Assembly: GCA_000469685.2 (NCBI GenBank)
Contig: LS997567.1
Coordinates: 9,000,374 to 9,064,373 of the forward strand
Reading direction: 5' to 3'
Length of the DNA stretch: 64,000 nucleotides
Source: Haemonchus contortus
Taxonomy: Eukaryota; Nematoda; Chromadorea; Rhabditida; Trichostrongylidae
Positions 34,351-45,240 of this stretch are shown piece after piece. The position numbers were made by a program, and so were the translations under genes. The stretch's first letter is position 1. Each line of letters starts with the position of its first letter. The notes under the pieces are model-generated. The model did no database searches, was not told the DNA's origin, and worked only from the letters and a program-made list of their open reading frames with translations.

Positions 34351-37190
34351 CGGCGCACGGTCAATCTGTTCTCACCTGCTTCCTGTTTAACGCCCGTAGC
34401 TTATTGAATAAACTCGAACATTTACATGCTTTTTATTAGTCAGAAGGAACCGGATCTTATATTCGTTACTGAAACTTGGCTCACACCCAACATTCTCGAC
34501 TCGGAAGTAGTAGTAGCAAGTCTGCCGTATATACTTTATCGCCGTGATAGGAAAGAAAGAAGGGATGGCGGGGTATGCTGCTTAATCAAAGGCAATCTTC
34601 TCACCTCCCCTGTGGAAACGACTCCCTTAACCAAAGCTGATGTGCTCTGCTTTGAGCTATTCTGTCTTCGCAAAGCATCAAGGATCCGCTTTGCAGTTGT
34701 ATATCGTCCACCGAATTTACTAAAAAGCGAGGATGAAGAACTAGTTGAACTACTTAGCGGCTTCGCTTCGTCCCATGCCAATAGCGTAATTGTGGGAGAC
34801 TTTAACCTTGCCATTGACTGGGAGCATCATCACGCACTCAATCCATCTTCGAATGCCTTCCTGGAATTCTTTGAAGAGATGGGCTTCAACCAGCATGTAC
34901 GTGTACCAACGCATGGCAGTAACATTCTCGATTTGGTCCTTTCCACTCTTTCCAACATAAGCGAGGTTACAGTGTCACCTCCACTGGCGAACTCAGATCA
35001 TTCCGTTGTTTACTTCAGTCTGTTAGGAGAGCTTGGTAGTGCGTGTCATCTACCCTTCCCCGATTTCTCTTCCGCTGACTACGTTGGACTTGATGAGTAT
35101 TTTCGGAATGTTGATTGGCCACAGCTATTTGAGAATTACATCTCCGCCGACGATGCATATGCCAGGTTTTGCAATGTTGTCTACAGTGGGTTAGCAAGTT
35201 TCGTCCCAATGAGGTTTCCGAAATCTACCTTCATAAGATATCCCTCACACATAAAGAACTTACTATTCCAGAAGGAGCGCCTCTACCGGGAAGTGGATTT
35301 CCCTTTGAGTTCCCCGCTTTACAAAAAGGTGTGCTCTGACGTTGACCACCATTTGAAAAAGTTTGTTGCCAGTTACGAGCGCCATCTTGGGAGGTCTGTT
35401 TCTATGCGGCGTCTGCACCTTTACCTTCGCAACAAACTCAAACCCTAACCATCTCTCCCTATTTTGAAAGATCAGGCTGGGTCAAGGCTATATAATGACG
35501 CTACTAAGGCTGAAGCTCTGGGTCGATATTTCGCTAGTGTCTTCTTGGATTCGACCACTACTGATGGTGAAGTAGAAAACAGCTTGCAATATATCCACCG
35601 TAATCTACCCGATATCTACTTTCACCCTACTGATGTTCGTTTGGTGCTGAAAAGTTTGAAGCCTTCAACTAGTGAGCCTTTCGATGGTATACCTCAGATC
35701 ATTTTCAAAAAATGCTGTGGGTCACTATGCTATCCACTTTCCTTCTTGTTCAATATCTCTTTCCTTCTGGGGCAAGTCCCGTACCTTTGGAAGAAAGCTA
35801 TAGTTACTGCCATCCCCAAACAACCTGGAGCGGCTAGTGTTACTGATTTCAGGCCTATCAGCATTACTCCCACACCGGCTAAAGTCATGGAGAAAATTAT
35901 GTTCAGGAAGTTACTAGCGTGGTTTCAGAAATTCCACCTCGTCCCAGCTGAGCAACACGGCTTCCTGCCCGGGGCTTCTGCTTGTACTAACTTGCTTGAT
36001 ACCTTCTATGATGTTTGCTGGGCTGTAAATCGAGGGAGTTCTGTGGACATCATTCATCTAGACCTTTCAAAAGCCTTCGATAAGGTCTGTTATCCTAAAC
36101 TCATTAAAAAACTGGAACACTACGGAACTCGGGGTAATGCTTTGGAATGGATCAAGTCGTACCTTAGTGACAGGAGCATAACAGTGCGAGTTGGTACTAG
36201 TTACTCTACTGAGTACATCTGTACTAGCGGTGTTCCCCAAGGTGGAGTACTATCACCTTTACTGTTCTTGATTTACACCACGGAGCTACCACAGATACTC
36301 AAAACACACAGCGATGTTCACGTACAAGTATACGCAGATGACATCAAACTTTACGCTTCGTATGAATATCCAAATAGAGCAGTTATACAAAAAGCACTGG
36401 AGTTGTCAGTTGAGAAAATGCGAATATGGGCATCCAACTGGGATATTCCCTTAAATCTGAGCAAATGCTTGGTTATGCATTTCGGAAACTCTGCTGCTAA
36501 TGACTACGTTGTAAATGGAGTAAGCCTACCAATTTGTGACTCAACTAAAGACCTTGGAATCATTTTTGATACCACACTCAAGTTTTCTGAGCAAATCGAT
36601 GAGGCTGTAAAAAAAGCATTTGCCGCGATGTTGGCGTTAATGAGGAATATCAGATGCTCGGATCCGGCCATACTTCTTCGTCTTTATAAAACATATGTCT
36701 TACCCTATCTAGAGTATTGCTCGCAGGTCTGGAGCCCATCTCACAAAAAAGATATTCTCAAGATAGAACGAGTCCAACAAGTGTTCACACGTATTCTTTG
36801 GTATAGGTCTACACCTTGGGTAAGCCGGCTCCTTCCACCCTCATACGGTGCACGCCTCAAACGCTTTTCTCTCAAGTCCTTGCAATACAGACGGGTAGCG
36901 GCTGACCTTGTGCTGTGCTTTAGGGTACTTCGAAAAGAAGTGAAGCTGTGTGCTAGTAAGTACTGGTGTTTCAAACCCACAAGTGAAAGGTTGGGGGGTT
37001 CAACCTCCACTGTGCCAAAATTCATCCTAGACAGTACACTTTGATGTTCAACAATTTCTTCTATCGTTGCGCGAGATGGCTCGAACTGCTTCCACCAGAG
37101 GTGCTTCAGGCACCCAGCAGCAAAATATTCAGAAAAAGGCTCGGCAATATCGATTTATTGCGAACATTGCGTATTCCAGAGTATATTTAG
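34332..37190 (+). pseudogene. CR1-like ORF2: endonuclease plus reverse transcriptase, three lesions
   Basis: The frame begins around 34332 without an ATG, overlapping ORF1, and reads CFLFNARSLLNKLEHLHAF. Lesion 1 is a one-base excess in the T run near 34430, which shifts the frame. From 34426 the endonuclease continues with ETWL, VIVGDFNLAIDW and SDHSVVYFSL, all APE-type catalytic motifs. Lesion 2 is an in-frame TAA at 35446-35448. The reverse transcriptase follows with DLSKAFDKVCY, SGVPQGGVLSPLLF and the catalytic YADDIKLY. Lesion 3 is a frameshift at about 37042, after which the C-terminal tail (CARWLELLPPEVLQ to IPEYI) ends at TAG 37188-37190. The copy encoded endonuclease and target-primed reverse transcription but cannot now make a full protein. 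Confidence 0.85.
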
Positions 37191-38092
37191 CATTCTCTTG
37201 ATATTTTTCAGGCAATAACTGCATTGGTGTTCACTCTACAGGTTATCGCCATTCGTACTTGCGACGAGCATTCCATATTTTTGACGACATATGAACGAAT
37301 TCCATAATTTTTGAGAACTCCACGGTTTTCTGAATTCTATACTATGATTCTTCTTTTCTATTCACAGGCATCCACAGGCAACCTGCCTATACCCCTTCTC
37401 TCCTTCCCTCCTTACTCGAGAATCTTCCAGGGCTTTAATTTCTACTCTGTGTTACTTTCGTTGTATGTGCGATTATCTCAAGTTCACACTTGTTACCTGC
37501 TTGCCAGTTCCACTTCCAATTAGTCCTCCCGCTTTTTAGTTCCTCCCATTTTTTCTTGAAGTAGGTGGGATGCGATGCAGAGAGCATATTTTGCTTCGTA
37601 GGGCTGTGAGCTTTAGTTGTGGGTTCTAGTTGTTTCAGGATCCTTCGGTTTGATGAAACCCCTCGTTTGAGGTCCCCCTTGGTCTGCTCGCCCGGGGTTC
37701 CGGACGAATTCGTTCGTAACGGACTAAGTTGTCAGCAAGCCTCGGTTCTTCTGTCGCTTTGCGTTCTGGACCAAGGACCAGGATCTTGCGGGGGGACCCC
37801 TCATCTGCTTGACAGGGGAAAGCAACCTTATCGTTCTCACAATGGAATGCCCTAGCTCATCCCTCGTTTCCTTTGAATTCTGGGCATGCTAATCTCTCTG
37901 CTTATCTCATCGCTACTCTAGTTCTACCTTTTTACCATTTTTACCATTTTACCTTGTTTTGTTGTTATGCGTTTCTCTTTTGCCTTGCTTTAGGCCAACG
38001 TTCCATAATTTTCTAGTTCTAGTTTCCCTTTGTCTATGTGATTGATGGGCACACCCTGGAGGTGTATTTGAATAAATAAATAATAACAATAT

Positions 38093-38545
38093 CAACTATT
38101 TATCTGATATGCAAACTCTACTCCTTCGAGACTATTTTCCTCTAAACGCTTCTTTTTCTTACTGTTCTTTTCATTTATTTATTTTTTACACAATTAACAA
38201 AGGAAGTACTATGACATTAAAACATTCGCATTTAAGGTCTTTTTGCAATAGGCGCGCAATAACTCGATGCGCGTTCCTATGTTTCCACAACCCTTAAAAT
38301 GCATTTTGTGGAACATACTCACCTTTTCCTACTTCCTTGAGAGTTCTCAGGATGAAGTTTCTCTCCACTTTGTTAGAGTGCTTTCCCTTGGCAAAAATCC
38401 ACAACTCCCTAAATCCCGTTTCATCCAATCGAAAAACACGAACCTCGTATATAAATTTAACACTGTCTTTGAGGCGTAAAATACTGCGCTCCGGCGTCAC
38501 TTAATTGACCCACGGCGAAAACAAACGATTCTTTGGCCCGTATGC
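38093..38545 (-). repeat. Family R copy, second part (right of CR1)
   Basis: Continues the reverse R copy: CACTTTGTTAGAGTGCTTTC, ATCCAATCGAAAAACACGAA and GACCCACGGCGAAAACAAAC align to 48580-48760. It ends where the palindrome-bearing insertion begins. Confidence 0.6.
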
Positions 38546-38571
38546 ATAACGCCCAGGGTAGGGGAGGCGGT

Positions 38572-38807
38572 CGTTTGGCGCGATGGGCGGGGTCGCGCCG
38601 CCCATTTGAGGCGGCGCGACTCCGCCCATCGCTGCGTTCAACTCGTTCAGATCGCGTAATCTTCCGCTCTCCTCTCCTCTATAGATGATAGAAGCCCAAT
38701 CCATCATCTATATAGAAGATTACGCGATCTGAACGAGTTGAACGCAGCGATGGGCGGAGTCGCGCCGCCTCAGATGGGCGGCGCGACCCCGCCCATCGCG
38801 CCAAACG
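38572..38807. repeat. Near-perfect palindrome, 93-bp arms
   Basis: Arms 38572-38664 and 38715-38807 are reverse complements with one mismatch (T at about 38606 against its partner). The arms contain smaller self-complementary GGCGCGAC/GTCGCGCC blocks. The 50-bp spacer contains an inner inverted pair TATAGATGAT/ATCATCTATA. CCCAGGGTAGGGGAGG lies to the left and CCCAGGGTAGGGAAGG to the right in direct orientation. Confidence 0.9.
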
Positions 38808-38808
38808 A

Positions 38809-40749
38809 CATACACCCCCAGGGTAGGGAAGGGGAGAGTCTCCGCGAGGAAATGTTTGTTTTCGCGGTGGGTCAGATAAGTGGCGCTGGAGCGCAGTATA
38901 TCGCGCCTCTCTTACCGTTTGGCCAACATTAGATTGGTATCCGAAGTTCGTGTTTTTCGATTAATTGAGCCGGAATTTGGGAAGAGTGTGGATTTTTGCC
39001 CCAGGGAAGCTTTTTAACAAGGTGGAGGTACGAAGGCTGAGGGAAGTAGCAGATGTTACGATGTTTCACTAAACGCACTTGGAGGGTTGTGGAAACTTTG
39101 AATCCAGTTATGGCGCACCCTAGTACAAAGTAAGCTTAGCTAGATGCGCAAATTAAATATCATCACGCTGCTCTCACGCCGTAACTAAGTATGTGAAAAA
39201 ACAAATGAAGGGGACAAAAAGACAGTGAAGCGCCGAGAAAAAAAGCCTCGAACGAATAAATTTGCACACCAGACAGACAGTTGATATTGTGGTTTCTAGA
39301 TGTTAGTCATTAAATAACACTCGGCTTGGAGTTGGGCTATTTCTCATCTTTTACAGGGTTTTCAGAGATTTGGGGCTGAAAGCAGCGTCATCAAAGAGGC
39401 CGCAAGAACCATATCACCACCAATCCATCCAGGATTACTTATTCGATACGTGCCACTTCTTCCACTCTTTAACCTTTACATTTCTGCGCCATCCTAGGCT
39501 CGGGATGCTCTTACCTCGAGAATCCTGCACATACGCAACCTTCCCTTATGCACCCACCTCCAGCACCGCAACCCTCGGCTTCATCCCTCCTAAAATTAAT
39601 TTCTCGTCACTAGCACTGATGTACATTTGGTAGGTGAACTTTTCTCCAAGCCACCGCATCGAAGCATTCCGGTCCGTTGCAGCGTCTATTTCAACTTTCA
39701 CACATGCTATATCGTACACATAATTCCTGCTCGAAAACATGCTTTTTTTGCTATAGGTGCCGGGCTTTCTTACTGCTGCTATCATCATACGTCTTCAACT
39801 CTTCATCTTTCACTCTCTCGTGAAGATGCGGACAGCTTAATAGGTTTTCAAGTTTTCGCACCTAGGCGAGAAACGGCCATTCCATGCAAAGGTTCGTACA
39901 CCCTTTTCAAGGCAGAACTCGTTAAAAAATTAAGAGCAAAGCGAGCAGAAGGTGCACGATTACAACTGCAATATCTGACAGCATTCAATTTAGGATGAAA
40001 ATTGAGAGCTATGAACAAAAGTGGAACATAAAATAAATTAATATCACGCATAACAAGCGCCATGGCGCTACCCCACTCCCACGACGGGCATACCAGGATG
40101 AACAAAGAATAAAATGCAATAGGATATGTAATAATATACAAATCAGGCGGAAAACTACTCATCAGTTGCTCACAGAAATAATTCCGGCTTCCTTCTCAAG
40201 TCACACCAGGATCGTGATGCATCATGCTCACGATAAACGGTGTAAATCTAGAAAGAGAAACCTGCTTAATTTAAGTCTCAACTGCTCCATAGCAACGAAT
40301 GCAGCAATGTAAATAAACTGGTAGTTGGTTGCAGCAGTAGAATAAAATCGGAGCAATACTCGACGAATACGGCAGCAGAAATCAGAGGAATAAGCGGTCA
40401 GTCGAATAATGTAGTGAATAGCGGGGTAATGGTTTATTTGACCATCGGCGCCCCAGCGCGATTCTAGGGGTACGTTCATCCCCCTCCCAGGGTAGGGAGG
40501 CCTCCCCTCCCAGGGTGGGGAGTCAAAGGAGTCGCGCTTCTCTGAGCTCTCGCTAAGGTAAGGTCGCAGAGACAAACATCATATGATTACCAAGGGCTGT
40601 CGATTCTTCACCTGTTTATAGGAAAATACTTAGCTCCATTGCAACTATCTTGACACAGAACAAAGGCAGAAACCCCATTTGAACATTCGCGCCCTCGGCA
40701 AACATTTCCTTGGGGAGACTCTCCCCTTCCCCACCCTGGGCGTTATGCA
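38809..40749 (+). mobile_element. Family R copy with both ends, about 1.94 kb
   Basis: Starts CCCCCAGGGTAGGGAAGGGG (about 38815) and ends with the inverted counterpart CCCCTTCCCCACCCTGGGCG then TTATGCATACGG (about 40749), i.e. terminal inverted repeats of about 50 bp. The interior is non-coding by eye, apart from a fragment reading GVNLER that is conserved in two other copies. It is the most complete copy in the window. Confidence 0.6.
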
Positions 40750-41026
40750 TACGGCTCGAAATGTTTGTTTTGCTGTGGGTCAGATAAGTGACGCCGGAGC
40801 ACAGTATTTTGCGCCTCCAAGACAGTGTTAAATTGATGTCCGAAGTTCCTATTTTTCGATTAGATGAACCGGAATTTGGAGAGTGTGTGGGTTTTTGCCA
40901 CGGAAAAGCGCTCTAACAATGTGGAGGGGAACTCCATCCTGAAAACGCTCAAGGAAGTAGCAAATGGTTAGGAGGTTCTACGAAATGCTCTTGGATGGTT
41001 GTGGAAATCTTGAACCGAGCATTCAA

Positions 41027-41681
41027 TTAACCCTTTGACGACAATGCCGATTTCGGCGTGACGCGCCCATGGGACCACGCCCCTTTCCTTTCGTGCGCGA
41101 CTGGCACCCACCGGTGGGTGCCATGGTCCCTGGAGGAACTCCTTTCTCTGACTCAATAAGTTTAGCAGTATTTCATTTGAAATGGAAGTATCACAATATT
41201 ATTTCATCCATTACAATTAAGTGAGGCTTGAAAATGGGGTTTGGAAGCAATGTGGGACAAATTCTAAAAATAATGTTTACAGTAAAAATGCGTATTATAT
41301 TGAGATTCTTTACTATCAAATTATGCTTTGCTGGTGCGCCTGCTAAGAAGGTGAAAACACAGTGCAACAGTTGTTACGGCTTTTACTGTCCGCAATGTTT
41401 CCAGGATGAACACAAATTCTGCGGATGTACCTAGGTTTTTCCTCAGTGATACCCCATTGTATATATAGGTTTGTAATAAATAAGCTTTAATAAAACAGTA
41501 ATGTGGACCATGTTGAATATAAATAACATGAAGCTAGTTATTAATAATGAAAATATCAAATAAGTTTCAAATGTGCAAATAAAGAAAAAAAGCATGGTGG
41601 CACCCAACATTGGGTGCCATGGTCCCATGCGCCAGTCATAGTGGCACCCGCCGGCGGGTGCCATGGTCGTCAAAGGGTTAA
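41027..41681. mobile_element. piggyBac-derived element P3 with TTAA duplication
   Basis: 647 bp between TTAA 41027-41030 and TTAA 41678-41681. The ends CCCTTTGACGACAATG and CATGGTCGTCAAAGGG are inverted repeats. Copies at 4401 and 7768 are shorter versions lacking the coding segment. It retains the end of a transposase gene and so records how the MITEs arose by internal deletion. Confidence 0.85.
41228..41434 (+). pseudogene. C-terminal cysteine-rich domain of a piggyBac-type transposase
   Basis: The frame ends in CFAGAPAKKVKTQCNSCYGF followed by YCPQCFQDEHKFCGC, then TAG at 41432-41434. The C..CxxC..CxxC..H..CxC arrangement is the zinc-binding C-terminal domain by which piggyBac transposases recognise their ends. 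The catalytic DDD region is absent. The ATG at 41228 is only the first in the remaining frame and is unlikely to be a real start. Confidence 0.7.
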
Positions 41682-43289
41682 TCGCGCACCTATTGCAAAG
41701 AGACCTTAATTAGTTGCGTATATTCAAATGTTATAGTACTGCTCCAACATCTCCATTAATGGTGTAAAAAATAAATAATTGTAGAGAACAGTGAGAAAGT
41801 GAAGCGTTTAGAGAAAAATGTCACAAACCAATCAAATTTATGTACCAGATGTCATACCATATATCATATCATACCGTGAGATCCTGCACATACACGATGT
41901 TCCTCAACGCATCCACTTCCAGCACTGCAACCCTCATTCTGCACTGCGTTTCATAATTATAAGGTCACTCCCGATTTTAGCGATTCTGAATGAAGCAGCC
42001 AGAATGGAATTTTTTGGCAAACACTGGCAGATTCTTCATCACATTGTACCTCCGTATATAAATTTTGGTCGCAACATCCTTCATCTCAACTATTTAGTGA
42101 ATTTTTAAAGATAGCGTCGGTTTTTACACCATTTCATAATTATAAGGTCACCCTGAGAAAGTTAATGATTTATTAAAGTCAATGGCATGTGTACAATGGT
42201 TAATTATCTATGGCACCTCCTTGTTTAAGAGCAACATCAAAGAGCCTACGTAGCATACTAGAAACTAGGTTTCGAAGATGTTCCTCATCGATTGCTCTCC
42301 ATGCATCGATAATCGCCCACTTAGCTCTTCTGTGCTCTGGAACTGACGGTTATTCGCATGAACCTGTCTGACTATTATACCCCAAATATTTCCATCGGAT
42401 TGAGATCAGTACTGCAGGCTGGTCATGGTAGAACGCTTATGTTTTGGCGCTGCAGCCACTCATTCGTTGCACGGTTCACGTGGATGGAGGCGTTGTCTTG
42501 TTGAAAGACAGTTGAGATGACGGCCACGGATTAGAAAGAGTACTAGATGATGCTCCAAGACGTTAGAATCCATTCTGCAGCTCACGAAGGCTAGTTCCAA
42601 CGCGACTTCATTGCAGACACACCATAAGACTTCCTCCAGTGAAACTGCGACGGCTGAAGTAGACTGGTTCCTCCTCAAGTCGCGCCAGTAATACTTGTTC
42701 CCGTCAGGACCGTCTACGTTCAATTTTTTTATCCGAAAAGACAACCTGAATGGAAAATATTGAGCTGTATGGTGAGATTTTGATGAGACTTACCTTTGCC
42801 CAATCTCTCCCTAGATTCATCTCTGCATATTCGAGCCGCGTCTCTGTGTGGCGATCGGTGATTCGTGGCGCCTTCTTCATTGCTTGCCTAGTGATGTTCT
42901 CGCATCTTCTTACTGCTCTCCAGACTGTAGTTTTCGACACAGAGAGTTTTAACACGTTGACGAGTCCCGCGCTCATCTCGCAATTTTTTCAAGCGCATGC
43001 GTGATATATTAAAATGCTTTTTTGTGTTTATTTTACAGATCAAACAGTAACAAAGCTATAAACGTAATGGTCCATGAAATGATCGGATATGCCCCATCTT
43101 TGCCCAGTTCTTCTGAGCCTCACAAAATTTTGGGCCTACTTTAAACTTCGGCATTTATATTGAGATCAACAAGCAAGTAAAATAAGAACATGGAAGCAAG
43201 CTGTTGAAGAAGCTATTGAATGAATGTTTTCTCATTTCATCAGCGCTCATTCTCATTGAAATTCTTCATTTTGTCGAATCCTTTAGATA

Positions 43290-43760
43290 CTGGTTTCTCT
43301 AACGATGAGGCCCAGAATCTCTCTATACAGAAACAGTTCGTAGAAGTCTGTTGGTTCCTGACAGTCACAAACAACATCATATAAGCCGGAGGAGCCACTA
43401 AAAGTCCAAGCATCGTGTGGCGGAGCATCGCTTGACCACGATGAAATGCTTTTACTATCGGATTGTTCTTATTCTGATTTAGATTCCATATCTTCTTCCA
43501 TATCATCTACTTCTTCTTCAGTAGCTCCTTACTCTCCGTCGTCCAAATTCGCGCATACTCCGGTAATCTGGATCTCCTCACTTCGCACTTCGGCGTCAGA
43601 AGATGGTCGAGTTGTGAAGTATCTTCCAACTTTCCTTCTATTCCAGCCATTTCTATGTCCGTATAAGCATTTGTTAGAGCGGAATATTTATTACCAGTCG
43701 GGCCGCCCTCGTTCTATGGTGTCGCCCGGATTTGCCGTGCGCTTTTCCTTCCTGTAAGAA
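43290..43760 (-). pseudogene. N-terminal part of a piggyBac-type transposase
   Basis: Reading the minus strand from about 43760: a basic start (RKEKRTANPGDTIERGRPDW), an acidic, Ser-rich stretch (ATEEEVDDMEEDMESKSE), then WSSDAPPHDAWTFSGSSGL and CQEPTDFYELFLYREILGLI followed by VRET. The last segment corresponds to the P-x-D-[FY]-F-x-L-F..I-L-x-x-I-V-x-E-T motif at the start of the piggyBac DDE domain. Several stops interrupt it and the catalytic Asp residues are absent, so it is a remnant. It lies inside an element with intact TTAA flanks. Confidence 0.65.
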
Positions 43761-44640
43761 ATTTGCTATGCGTAAATAACCCTTCGGATTCTGCTTTTTC
43801 TTTGAAAGCTCTACACCCTCAGTATTAGCTCCGAATTGGGAGCGTTTTTTTCTGTATTATAATTAATTATATACTAATGAGAAGTCTCGATTCATTGCTC
43901 TTCACCTCGAAATTGCGTCACATTGATGACTTATCTGATTGAAAACCAATGTATTGAATGGTACCCAGAAATGGGTAATAACGCCTATCACAGATGGCGT
44001 TATCAATGGAACATTTTCTCCACAGATTTTTCATTAATTGGAATCCCAAAACATTAGCGGTCAGATGAGTCACCAATGATATGTCACAAAACAAAAGGGA
44101 ATCGTGGTGCTTCACTGTATCACAAAGCTTACTGCGCAGCGGCCGTAGTTTAATAGCAAGAAATGAACAATGTTCTCATTTCGTTATGGAGAAATGTCTC
44201 TGATCGGTCGCTACTGCAGCATTTACAGCATTAAAGAGTCAGTGTTTGATCATGAATACCCTTTTGCTCTCTAAAGGCCCTTATCAGTTCTTATCAGCTG
44301 TTATCAGTCACTGTCACGGAGTACCTACGGCAACGTCACGTCCTACATTACGGTCTTTGAAAAGGTTCCTCCGTTGACACGAAGGGGATTGCAACGCTTG
44401 CTCGCTTGTTATTATCTGTCCTTATCACTAATCAACTTCGGTCCCTTCACTATCTACTGGAGTGCTCAGTTGTTAGTATGGAAGACGTTGAAGACTTATT
44501 GGCTCTCGCCTCTTATCAGTTTCTATCAGTCTCTAACAGTTTTCCGGGGTGCCAAAACTCTGCCGTTAACAGGAAGTAAGTAACGGTTCCTGTGGCTCTC
44601 TTTCACTCGCTTTCAATGCTCTTTATTAACTCCTTTTTAA
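43761..44640. other. Interior of the piggyBac element, no gene
   Basis: Non-coding. Repeated TTATCAGT/TTCTATCAGT motifs occur at about 44280-44330 and 44395-44540 and look like a degenerate short tandem repeat. Nothing else was recognised. Confidence 0.4.
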
Positions 44641-44964
44641 TTGTTATCACCATCAGTGTTCCTATCCTGCTTCCTGTACTCCTACCAACTTTGGACGCTT
44701 TGGGTCCACTGGAACAGGAGTTATGAATTTGCGACCTAAAATTTCAATCGCGCACGCCCCGCTCACTGTGGGCAGAGTCCGGTCCTGCCACCTGCCATAA
44801 GTCTTTCCATGCTGCCCCCTGTACTGCTACCAAATTTGAGCTTTCTAGGTCCACGGGAACAGGAGCTCTGAACTTTCGGTCAAACGTACACACCGACACA
44901 CACACACACACACAAACACAACGACACACCAACAGACACACTTAGCGAATTAGGTAAAGTAGGA
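44641..44964 (-). mobile_element. Helitron-like element fragment inside piggyBac
   Basis: On the minus strand it starts TCCTACTTTACCTAATTCGC at 44964 after a host A. It continues with a TGTG-type microsatellite (44895-44920), the CGTTTGACCGAAAGTTC junction, and about two minisatellite units sharing GGACCTAGAAAGCTCAAATT. It is the compact version of the elements at 14089 and 20165. Confidence 0.55.
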
Positions 44965-45194
44965 TACAGAACACTTTTGTGTACTTTTCATTTTATTAAT
45001 CAGCTTACTAAGTAGCGACAAGTAGTTAAAGTAGGTTTCACACTCAAGCTTCGAAAAACGCGCCTCAAGGGCAGCGCGGGACGTATGTGCTGCGCGGTCG
45101 ACTAGGCCGGAAAATTGCTCCTGTCTCACGCGGCTAAAAATGACTAAACATGCGTTGTCGTCAACGTGTTAATTCCGATCGGATCTGGTTCAAG

Positions 45195-45240
45195 GAGGAC
45201 ATACTGTTGGAAACAGCCCTCATTCCAACAGTATGTCCTC
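45195..45240. repeat. Perfect 18-bp stem hairpin
   Basis: GAGGACATACTGTTGGAA (45195-45212) and TTCCAACAGTATGTCCTC (45223-45240) are exact reverse complements around a 10-base loop. It lies within the Tc1 transposase pseudogene just past the GRPR hinge and shifts the frame there. Confidence 0.95.

Larger units (their letters stand above)
33440..38092 (+). mobile_element. Near full-length CR1-like LINE
   Basis: About 4.65 kb: a 5' UTR of about 230 bp, ORF1 (33673-34350), ORF2 (34332-37190 with three lesions), a 3' UTR of about 0.9 kb and a GAATAAATAAATAATAA tail at about 38070-38088. The simple AATA tail, APE-type endonuclease and CR1/Jockey-type reverse transcriptase support the class. It is inserted into a reverse copy of family R, sequence of which flanks both sides. 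A decayed relative starts near 61030. Confidence 0.85.
42949..45172 (-). mobile_element. piggyBac element inserted in the Tc1 transposase gene
   Basis: TTAA 42949-42952 then CACGTTGACGAG on the left; GTCGTCAACGTG then TTAA 45169-45172 on the right. The element is 2216 bp with 11-bp terminal inverted repeats. Transposase remnants are on the minus strand at about 43290-43760. It contains a Helitron-like insertion ending at 44964. The terminus differs from the CCCTTTGACGAC subfamily but is clearly related. Confidence 0.85.

Noticed and set aside
35464..37044. Reverse transcriptase as a separate gene starting at 35464
   Set aside because: It is the same frame as the endonuclease, separated only by one TAA at 35446-35448.
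37311..37860. Short frames in the CR1 3' UTR
   Set aside because: No motif and outside the ORF2 tail that ends at 37190.
38501..38932. Identical MGGVAPPQMGGATPPIAPND peptides on both strands
   Set aside because: Produced by the 93-bp-arm palindrome; not a gene pair.
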